This document shows, one piece after another, positions 1-4,858 of a stretch of 7,408 nt of DNA. A program made the position numbers and the translations under genes. The notes below the pieces were generated by a model. It saw only the letters and a list, made by a program, of their open reading frames with translations, was not told where the DNA came from and searched no databases. Every line of letters starts with the position of its first letter. The stretch's first letter is position 1. Origin of the DNA: an uncultured Collinsella sp. (lineage in GTDB: Bacteria; Actinomycetota; Coriobacteriia; Coriobacteriales; Coriobacteriaceae); assembly GCA_959602875.1 (NCBI GenBank), contig CAUGVQ010000098.1, positions 1 through 7,408 of the forward strand. Direction: 5' to 3'.

Positions 1-929
1 AGCTCCGTCGCATCTTTGTGACGCTGGGCATCTCGGACTGCTCCATGGAGAAGGGCTCCATGCGCTGCGACGGTAACGTGAGTCTGCGCCGCCGCGGCGA
101 CACCAAGCTCGGTACCAAGACTGAGCTCAAGAACTTGAACTCGTTCAAAGCACTGCACGATGGCCTTGCGTATGAGATCTGCCGTCAGGCCGAGGTGCTC
201 GAAGAGGGCGGCGAGATCTACCAGGAGACCCGCCACTGGGAGCCCAGCCGCAAGCGCACCGTGGTCATGCGCACCAAGGAGACGGCGGACGACTACCGCT
301 TCTTCCCCGACCCCGACCTGGCGCCGTTTGACCTGACGGATGAGTTTATCGCCCATTGCGCGGCGGAGATCCCCGAGCTGCCGGACGCCAAGCGTGACCG
401 CTACCAGCACGACTTTGGTATCAAGCGTGCCGACGCTGAGCAAATCGCCGGCGACCCCGCAACCGCGGACTTCTTTGAGGAGGCTGCCGCGGGGCTTACC
501 GGTAAGGCGGCGCAGACGGTCGCCAACCTCATCGTGAACGAGCTCACCGGCTACGTGAACGCGGCGGGCGCGGACGTGACCCTTGCCACGTGCGGCATCA
601 CCCCAGCGCAGGTCGCTTCTCTCGCGCGCCTGCTTGCCGAGGACGCCATCAGCTCCAACCAGGGCCACGAGGTCTTTACGCTTATGGCAAAGACCGGCGA
701 CGACCCCGCCAAGATCGTGGACGAGCGCGGCATGCGCCAGGTGAGCGATACCGGCGCCCTGCAGGAGATTGTCGACGCGGTGCTCGCGCGCTGCGAGGAC
801 CAGGCCCAGCAGTATCGCGACGGCAACCAGAAGGTTCTCGGATTCCTTGTGGGCCAGTGCATGAAGGAGAGCCGCGGCAAGGGCAACCCCAAGCTCTTCA
901 ACGAGCTGCTGCGTGCATCGCTTTCGTAA
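1..929 (+). CDS. gatB: Aspartyl/glutamyl-tRNA(Asn/Gln) amidotransferase subunit B, 3' part
   Basis: GatB is the tRNA-binding kinase/transamidase subunit of the cytoplasmic GatCAB complex, which converts Glu-tRNA(Gln) and Asp-tRNA(Asn) to the amidated forms with ammonia supplied by GatA. The reading frame is open from base 3, so the gene starts upstream. About 308 residues are present of a family length near 480-500. The visible part begins LRRIFVTLGISDCSMEKGSM and continues with hallmark GatB motifs: RCDGNVSLR, the KTELKNLNSF segment, ETRHWEP, and DDYRFFPDPDL, which belong to the end of the catalytic cradle domain. After it come the helical domain and the YqeY-like tail, ending KGNPKLFNELLRASLS, which match the GatB/YqeY C-terminus that contacts tRNA. 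The gene ends with tandem stops TAA-TAA (927-932). It is intact as far as seen. gatC and gatA would be expected just upstream, but they lie outside the window. Identification is very secure from the motifs. Confidence 0.97.
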   Translation, partial: LRRIFVTLGISDCSMEKGSMRCDGNVSLRRRGDTKLGTKTELKNLNSFKALHDGLAYEICRQAEVLEEGGEIYQETRHWEPSRKRTVVMRTKETADDYRFFPDPDLAPFDLTDEFIAHCAAEIPELPDAKRDRYQHDFGIKRADAEQIAGDPATADFFEEAAAGLTGKAAQTVANLIVNELTGYVNAAGADVTLATCGITPAQVASLARLLAEDAISSNQGHEVFTLMAKTGDDPAKIVDERGMRQVSDTGALQEIVDAVLARCEDQAQQYRDGNQKVLGFLVGQCMKESRGKGNPKLFNELLRASLS

Positions 930-995
930 TAAAGAGCGCTGAAGGGGACGGATGATTCGTCAACCTTTGATATAGGACGAAACGATAACGGCGCG

Positions 996-1035
996 GGAGC
1001 GTCTCAGCGACCTTTTGGAAACGCTGAGGCGCTCC
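996..1035 (+). terminator. Strong hairpin downstream of gatB, possible terminator
   Basis: The arms GGAGCGTCTCAGCG (996-1009) and CGCTGAGGCGCTCC (1022-1035) pair over 14 positions with a single T-G wobble, around a 12-base loop. It lies 67 bases after the gatB stop. This is the only strong stem before the next gene, so it could end gatB transcription. No run of T follows (the next bases are TCGTTGCAC), so intrinsic termination is not clearly supported. It could instead protect a 3' end or belong to a repeat. The left half is also part of a short open frame (976-1065). Confidence 0.4.
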
Positions 1036-1051
1036 TCGTTGCACGAAAATG

Positions 1052-1178
1052 CAGGTATTCAATAATCTAAGAGCATGATGGGCGGTAGTCGGGCTATCCC
1101 GGCTACCATTTCGCTTGGATAGACTCTTTACGACAAAAGGTGTACGCACGAGCACCGCGCAAGATTATTGAATACCTG
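1052..1178. repeat. Perfect 17-bp inverted repeat, 93-bp spacing
   Basis: CAGGTATTCAATAATCT at 1052-1068 is repeated exactly, inverted, as AGATTATTGAATACCTG at 1162-1178. Sequence similarity stops sharply at both ends of the arms. The interior contains a further hairpin, GGTAGTCGGG / CCCGGCTACC (1084-1093 and 1098-1107, one wobble, 4-base loop). The 127-bp unit is too short to code for a transposase and could be a miniature inverted-repeat element or a structured intergenic element. No clean target-site duplication is visible: the flanks are AAAATG on the left and AAAAAG on the right. The pairing is seen directly; the nature of the element is inference. Confidence 0.7.
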
Positions 1179-1317
1179 AAAAAGCATCCGCGCCCCGGAT
1201 ACGCGAACCGCTGGTGTTGTCTTTCCACCAGAAGAACTCCGCCTCTTTAGATTGCTCCGCTGGTGCCTTGTATACGTCCGCCCACCGATACGTCAACTTG
1301 TCTGAACAAGTAGCGTG
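1165..1317 (-). pseudogene. Short open frame, possible gene 3' remnant
   Basis: On the minus strand a 50-codon frame runs from just after a TAA (1318-1320) to a TAA at 1165-1167 whose last codons lie in the 17-bp repeat. It has no ATG; the first plausible start is TTG at 1296, which would give 43 residues. The predicted peptide looks protein-like, with a tryptophan/aromatic-rich stretch (AEFFWWKDNTSGSRIRG) and the ending DAFSGIQ. I do not recognise a family. There is no Shine-Dalgarno motif in front of the TTG. It may be the tail of a decayed gene, part of a dispersed repeat, or chance, since a frame of this length is not rare in GC-rich DNA. Confidence 0.2.
1296..1311. promoter_or_regulatory. 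Operator-like palindrome upstream of malQ
   Basis: ACTTGT and ACAAGT are perfect inverted arms separated by CTGA, about 90 bases before the malQ start. A site of this size and symmetry fits a dimeric repressor or activator. A second, imperfect palindrome (1322-1339, 7 of 9 positions symmetric, core CCTAGG) follows 10 bases later. Sugar-responsive control of malQ is common, but no regulator gene is present in the window and the motif does not match a consensus I can name. Confidence 0.3.
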
Positions 1318-1344
1318 TTAGGCTACCCCTAGGTATAGCAGCAA

Positions 1345-1379
1345 GCGCACAGACTCTTGGCTGCAAAGAGTTTGCGCGC
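1345..1379 (+). promoter_or_regulatory. malQ leader hairpin next to the ribosome binding site
   Basis: GCGCACAGACTCTT (1345-1358) pairs with AAGAGTTTGCGCGC (1366-1379) over 14 positions, with one G-T wobble and one A-C mismatch, around a 7-base loop. The stem ends six bases before the malQ Shine-Dalgarno run, so it would sit in the 5' leader if transcription starts upstream. It has no T run after it, so it is not a typical terminator. It may influence translation or mRNA stability. The structure is seen in the sequence; the role is inference. Confidence 0.35.
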
Positions 1380-1385
1380 CATCGC

Positions 1386-1394
1386 AAAGGGGGG
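1386..1394 (+). promoter_or_regulatory. malQ ribosome binding site
   Basis: AAAGGGGGG ends five bases before the ATG at 1400. The alternative in-frame GTG at 1394 overlaps this purine run and so would have no usable Shine-Dalgarno. This decides the start in favour of 1400. Confidence 0.65.
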
Positions 1395-1399
1395 TGCGT

Positions 1400-2911
1400 A
1401 TGCGCAAAGCCGGTGTTCTAATGCCCATCACGTCTCTGCCGAGCCCCTGGGGCGTCGGCACAATGGGCGCCGAGGCGCGGTCGTTTGTCGACTTTCTTGC
1501 CCAGGCTGGTGTGGCTGTGTGGCAGATCTTGCCGCTCGGGCCCACCAGCTTTGGCGACTCGCCCTATCAGTCCTACTCGTCGTTTGCAGGCAATCCCTAC
1601 CTCATCGACCTCGATGACCTCGCTGCGGAGGGCTTGCTTGAAGAGGCGGAGTACGCTGGGCGCGACTGGAGGAGCGACCCCGCAAACGTCGACTACGGCG
1701 CGCTCTACCGCGAGCGTTTTGACGTGCTTGCCTGTGCGGTGACGCGCCTCTCTGCGAATACGCCCGCCGAGCTCGAGGCTTTTTGCGACCGAGAGTCCGC
1801 ATGGCTCGAGGACTACGTGCTCTTCATGGCGCTTAAGCGCGCGCATGGCGGAGCCCCGTGGAACATGTGGGAAGACGATATTCGCCTGCGCGAGCCCGCG
1901 GCGCTCGAGCGTGCCCGCATCGAGCTCGCCGACGAGATTGCCTTTTGGAAGGGCGTGCAGTACCTGTTCTTCCTCCAGTGGGGGCGTCTCAAGGGCTACG
2001 CGCACACGGCCGGTATCGAGATTATGGGCGACCTGCCCATCTATGTTGCCGAGGACAGCGTTGAGGTCTGGGCGCACCCGCAGGAGTTCCAGCTCGACGA
2101 GAACCTGCGTCCCATCGAGGTCGCGGGATGCCCGCCGGACGGTTTCTCCGCCACCGGCCAGCTCTGGGGTAACCCGCTCTTTGATTGGGAGCGCATGAAA
2201 GAGGATGGCTACCGCTGGTGGATTGGGCGTATCGCGCACCAGTACAAGTTCTACGACATCCTGCGTATCGATCATTTCCGTGGATTTGACTCCTACTACG
2301 CCATCCCCGCCGGTAACACTACGGCGGCGGGCGGACGCTGGCGCGAGGGGCCGGGCATTGGCTTTTTCCAGGCGGTGGAGGAGCGCTTGGGGCCCCGTCC
2401 GATTGTGGCCGAGGATCTGGGCTTCCTCACGCCGTCGGTGCATAAACTTCTTGCGGATACGGGGTATCCGGGCATGAAGCTTTTGCAGTTTGCCTTTGAC
2501 AGTCGCGACGGCGGCTCTGATGAGTACCTGCCCTTTGTGTATCCGACTAACAGCGTCGCCTACATTGGTACGCATGACAATGACACCGCGCTCGGTTGGC
2601 TCGAGACGGCGCCCGCCGAGGACACAACGGCGGCACGTGCCTATCTGGGGCTCAACGCCGAGGAGGGCGAGGGTTGGGGCCTCATGCGCGGTATTCTGGC
2701 GAGTCCTTCTGACCTCGCCGTCCTGCTCATGCAAGATCTTCTGGGCCTGGGGACCGAGGCACGCATCAACACGCCTTCCACGCTCGGCGGCAACTGGACG
2801 TGGCGCGCGCTTCCCGGCTTTGCGACCGATGAGCTTGCCCAGAAGCTTCGCGATAAGCTTGCGCTGTATCGGAGGCTCCCGCCGCAGGTGGAGGTCGCCG
2901 AGGCAATCTAG
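1400..2911 (+). CDS. malQ: 4-alpha-glucanotransferase (amylomaltase, GH77)
   Basis: MalQ moves alpha-1,4-glucan segments between maltodextrins in the cytoplasm, releasing glucose and making longer chains that phosphorylase can use. The 503-residue protein has the length of the short, Thermus-type amylomaltases rather than the ~690-residue E. coli form. It opens with RKAGVLMPITSLPSPWGVG and carries the GH77 landmarks WQILPLGPTSFGDSPYQS, PPDGFSATGQLWGNP, RIDHFRGF (nucleophile Asp291), IVAEDLG (acid/base Glu338) and IGTHDND (Asp393), and near the end RINTPSTLGGNWTWR. All three catalytic carboxylates of the family are present, so it should be active. No signal peptide or membrane segment is seen. 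ATG 1400 is preferred over GTG 1394 because of the ribosome binding site. It stands alone between two non-coding gaps with palindromes, so it is probably transcribed on its own. No other maltose or glycogen gene lies in the window. Confidence 0.96.
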   Translation: MRKAGVLMPITSLPSPWGVGTMGAEARSFVDFLAQAGVAVWQILPLGPTSFGDSPYQSYSSFAGNPYLIDLDDLAAEGLLEEAEYAGRDWRSDPANVDYGALYRERFDVLACAVTRLSANTPAELEAFCDRESAWLEDYVLFMALKRAHGGAPWNMWEDDIRLREPAALERARIELADEIAFWKGVQYLFFLQWGRLKGYAHTAGIEIMGDLPIYVAEDSVEVWAHPQEFQLDENLRPIEVAGCPPDGFSATGQLWGNPLFDWERMKEDGYRWWIGRIAHQYKFYDILRIDHFRGFDSYYAIPAGNTTAAGGRWREGPGIGFFQAVEERLGPRPIVAEDLGFLTPSVHKLLADTGYPGMKLLQFAFDSRDGGSDEYLPFVYPTNSVAYIGTHDNDTALGWLETAPAEDTTAARAYLGLNAEEGEGWGLMRGILASPSDLAVLLMQDLLGLGTEARINTPSTLGGNWTWRALPGFATDELAQKLRDKLALYRRLPPQVEVAEAI

Positions 2912-2924
2912 GTTGATTTGGTTC

Positions 2925-2982
2925 ATTTGGGGACGGGTTCATTTCGTGCAGTGGGCTGCACGTTTCGACCCCGTCCCCAAAT
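2925..2982. repeat. Long imperfect palindrome with GGGGACGG arms
   Basis: ATTTGGGGACGGG (2925-2937) is perfectly complementary to CCCGTCCCCAAAT (2970-2982). Inside, after an internal loop, CGTGCA (2945-2950) pairs with TGCACG (2957-2962) around a 6-base loop. The whole would fold as a long two-part hairpin on either strand, starting 14 bases after the malQ stop. It could act as a bidirectional terminator, but no T run follows beyond ATTGTTTGTTT. I recall similar GGGGACGGGTTCATT palindromes as dispersed intergenic repeats in Coriobacteriia; this is from memory and unverified. The octamer also occurs at 944-951, and a near copy, CCCGTCCCTG, at 3048-3057. Confidence 0.65.
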
Positions 2983-2985
2983 TGT

Positions 2986-3014
2986 TTGTTTCCGGAGCGT
3001 TTCCGGCTGATAAC
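2986..3014 (+). promoter_or_regulatory. Candidate sigma70 promoter for the dpp operon
   Basis: TTGTTT (2986-2991, 3 of 6 to consensus) and GATAAC (3009-3014, 4 of 6) are separated by 17 bases. Transcription would start around 3020, inside the palindrome listed next, leaving a leader of roughly 95 bases before dppA. Other weak candidates exist nearer the gene (for example around TAAAGT, 3075-3080), so this is only a tentative assignment. Confidence 0.3.
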
Positions 3015-3034
3015 CACTTTATTTCAATAAAGTG
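3015..3034. promoter_or_regulatory. Operator-like palindrome 9+2+9 upstream of dppA
   Basis: CACTTTATT and AATAAAGTG are perfect 9-bp inverted arms around a TC centre. It abuts the candidate -10 element and would cover the start site, the classic position for a repressor. AT-rich arms with a 2-base centre suggest a protein binding site more than an RNA hairpin, although as RNA it could form an 8-bp stem with a TTCA loop. No cognate regulator is present in the window. Confidence 0.45.
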
Positions 3035-3115
3035 CCAAATGGCCCTTCCCGTCCCTGTTCGCACTCCATCGAGCTAAAGTACCGATTACTCTGGTATTAG
3101 GGAAGGAGAACCACT

Positions 3116-4732
3116 ATGTCCATGGCAGAGATTTCCAGAAGGCGTTTCGTCCAGGCGTTTGGCGCCGTTGCGGCAACGAGCACGTTTGCGCTCGCCGGTT
3201 GCGGTGCCCAGCGCGCAAGCGAGAACGGCGGCGGCAGCGCGGCCGCTGAGGGCGGCATCGCCGACACCATCACCTTCGCCCAGGGTGCCGATCCCCGCGG
3301 CCTCGACCCCGCGTACGTGGATGACGGCGAGTCCGCAAAGGTCATGTCCAACATCTACGACACCGTGCTCATGTTTGACATCGAGACCACCGATGTCCTG
3401 CCGTGCCTCGGCGAGATGCCCGACATCTCCGACGACGGCCTCACCTATACCTTCAAGATCCGCGAGGGCGTGAAGTTCCACGACGGCACCGACTGCGACG
3501 CCAACGCCATCGTGACCTCCATCACCCGCCAGCTCGAGCCCAACCGCACCGAGGATATGCCCTATGCGTCCTTCGTGTATGGCTCTGTTGACGCCAACAC
3601 CGGCATCGACACCATCGAGGCCCCGGACGCGACCACGCTCGTCATCACCCTGCGCGCCCCCTCGACGCCCTTCATCAAGAACATGGCGATGACCCTCGCT
3701 TCGCCGATCGTGGCCCCCTCCGCCATTGAGGCCGGCACCGCCAACGAGGAGCCCGTGGGCTCCGGTCCCTACAAGTTTGTCTCCTGGTCCAAGGGCGAGA
3801 ACATCGTGCTCGAGGCCAACGAGGACTACTGGGACGAGGAGCGCCAGCCCCAGACCAAGAACGTCATCTTCCGCTTCATCGCCGAGAACTCCAGCCGCGT
3901 GACCGCCCTCAACAACGGCGAGGTCGATATCATCGACGGCATCGACGCCTCCGTGGTGCCCACCATCACCGACGCCGGCAACGAGCTCTTCAGCGAGGAC
4001 GGCATGAACATCAACTACATGGCGTTCCGCAACGACGCCGGCGCCTTCACCTCGCTTGAGGCCCGTAAGGCTTTCTGCCAGGCGGTGAACGTCGAGGAGA
4101 TGGTCGAGAGCCTCTACGGCGAGTACGCTGGCGTCGCCACCTCCGTCATGCCGCTGTGGATGGCCCCCTATGACGAGGACATCAAGCAGACCGCCTACGA
4201 CCCCGAAGCAGCAAAGGCCGCTTTTGCCGAGCTCGGCATCACGAGCTGCACCATGCTCGCCTACACCAACCCGCGTCCGTACAACTCCATCGGCGGCCAG
4301 GCGCTCGCCGAGGCCATCCAGGGCTACCTCGCCGACGCCGGCGTGGACATGGAGATCGTCTCCTACGACTGGACGACCTATCAGACCAAGATCGAGACCG
4401 ACGCCTTCGACTGCTGCCTCTACGGCTGGGTGGGCGACAACGGCGACCCGGACAACTTTATGAACCTGCTCGCCGATGAGAACGTCTCAATGAACGTCGG
4501 CCGCTTCCGCAACGATGAGTACAACGCCCTCATCCAGCAGGGTCTTGCCACCGAGGAGGGCGACGAGCGCGACGCCATCTACAAGCAGTGCGAGCAGATG
4601 GTCGCCGACCAGATGCCGTGGATGCTCATCAGCCACTCCAAGAACCTCGCCGCCTACGCGCCGAGCATCAACAACTTCTTCTATCACCCGACGGGCGTCG
4701 TGCACATGGAGCTCGTCACCAAGACCGCGTAA
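3116..4732 (+). CDS. dppA: Dipeptide ABC transporter substrate-binding lipoprotein
   Basis: This is the extracellular ligand receptor of a peptide importer, family SBP_bac_5. The 538-residue protein starts with SRRRFVQ (7-13), which fits the twin-arginine pattern, then a hydrophobic stretch and the lipobox LAGC with Cys29, so it is probably exported and lipid-anchored. A Ser/Gly/Ala-rich linker follows. Family segments include YTFKIREGVKFHDG (111-124), PVGSGPYKF (213-221) and GWVGDNGDPDNF (437-448). The last, together with NPRPYN (385-390), closely matches E. coli DppA. From memory of that structure, Arg355 binds the peptide carboxylate and Asp408 the amino group; their equivalents here are Arg387 and Asp441. 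A dipeptide ligand is therefore likelier than nickel or long peptides. ATG 3116 is chosen because GGAAGGAG lies 7 bases upstream; the ATG two codons later is less well placed. It is the first gene of the dpp operon. Confidence 0.88.
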   Translation: MSMAEISRRRFVQAFGAVAATSTFALAGCGAQRASENGGGSAAAEGGIADTITFAQGADPRGLDPAYVDDGESAKVMSNIYDTVLMFDIETTDVLPCLGEMPDISDDGLTYTFKIREGVKFHDGTDCDANAIVTSITRQLEPNRTEDMPYASFVYGSVDANTGIDTIEAPDATTLVITLRAPSTPFIKNMAMTLASPIVAPSAIEAGTANEEPVGSGPYKFVSWSKGENIVLEANEDYWDEERQPQTKNVIFRFIAENSSRVTALNNGEVDIIDGIDASVVPTITDAGNELFSEDGMNINYMAFRNDAGAFTSLEARKAFCQAVNVEEMVESLYGEYAGVATSVMPLWMAPYDEDIKQTAYDPEAAKAAFAELGITSCTMLAYTNPRPYNSIGGQALAEAIQGYLADAGVDMEIVSYDWTTYQTKIETDAFDCCLYGWVGDNGDPDNFMNLLADENVSMNVGRFRNDEYNALIQQGLATEEGDERDAIYKQCEQMVADQMPWMLISHSKNLAAYAPSINNFFYHPTGVVHMELVTKTA

Positions 4733-4758
4733 ACGCGCGATCGTATGACCTGGTAAGA

Positions 4759-4788
4759 AGGACGGGCCGGGCACTCTCGGCCCGTCCT
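4759..4788 (+). promoter_or_regulatory. Strong intercistronic stem-loop between dppA and dppB
   Basis: AGGACGGGCCG (4759-4769) and CGGCCCGTCCT (4778-4788) form a perfect 11-bp GC-rich stem with an 8-base loop, 26 bases after the dppA stop. It is followed by GTGTATGGG, not a T run, so it is more likely a partial terminator or a 3' stabiliser than a full stop. Binding proteins are needed in excess over permeases, and such stems commonly achieve this. Two smaller GC-rich stems follow (GGGCC/GGCCC at 4795-4810 and GGCGCG/CGCGCC at 4812-4830). Confidence 0.6.
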
Positions 4789-4840
4789 GTGTATGGGCCC
4801 CATGTGGCCCGGGCGCGTGGCAGGCGCGCCGCTCTATAAA

Positions 4841-4854
4841 GGGGAGGAGGAAGG
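4841..4854 (+). promoter_or_regulatory. dppB ribosome binding site
   Basis: GGGGAGGAGGAAGG is an unusually long Shine-Dalgarno run. Its AGGAGG core (4845-4850) ends 8 bases before GTG 4859. It rules in the GTG start over the in-frame ATG at 4793, which has no such motif and would add 22 residues not typical of the family. Confidence 0.75.
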
Positions 4855-4858
4855 TAGC

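Larger units (their letters stand above)
930..1399. other. Gene-free stretch between gatB and malQ
   Basis: No convincing gene was found in these 470 bases. No tRNA, rRNA or CRISPR pattern was seen on either strand. The stretch is visibly less GC-rich than the flanking genes. It holds several structures listed separately: a 14-bp hairpin (996-1035), a 17-bp inverted repeat (1052-1178) around a further 10-bp hairpin (1084-1107), a small hairpin ATCCG/CGGAT (1186-1200), a CTGGTG/CACCAG stem (1211-1231), an operator-like palindrome (1296-1311), an imperfect palindrome centred on CCTAGG (1322-1339), and a leader hairpin (1345-1379). A GGGGACGG octamer at 944-951 also occurs in the palindrome after malQ. 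I could not pick out a convincing sigma70 promoter for malQ. Confidence 0.6.

Noticed and set aside
898..1155. 85-residue minus-strand open frame overlapping the gatB end
   Set aside because: It overlaps the gatB 3' end, crosses the left repeat arm and the hairpin, has no ribosome binding site and has no recognisable domain.
1180..1320. Possible tRNA or other known RNA gene
   Set aside because: No cloverleaf, TTCGA-type T loop or acceptor pairing could be found on either strand; only small isolated stems are present.
1299..1339. Sigma70 promoter for malQ using TTGTCT and TATAGC
   Set aside because: The spacing is 29 bases, and no alternative hexamer pair at 16-18 bases resembled consensus.
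1394..1399. GTG start for malQ two codons upstream
   Set aside because: It overlaps the purine run that serves as Shine-Dalgarno for the ATG at 1400.
2140..2175. Glycine in the MalQ PPDGFSATGQLWGNP loop where Thermus enzymes have tyrosine
   Set aside because: I recall this variant from many bacterial amylomaltases, and the three catalytic residues are intact, so it is not evidence of altered function.
1418..2926. 502-residue open frame on the minus strand across malQ
   Set aside because: It is the antisense shadow of a clear GH77 gene in GC-rich DNA. Its translation is rich in Arg, Val and His with no recognisable motif.
4793..4858. Upstream ATG start for dppB
   Set aside because: The extra 22 residues are unlike DppB, lie in a stem-rich spacer and have no ribosome binding site, while GTG 4859 has a very strong one.
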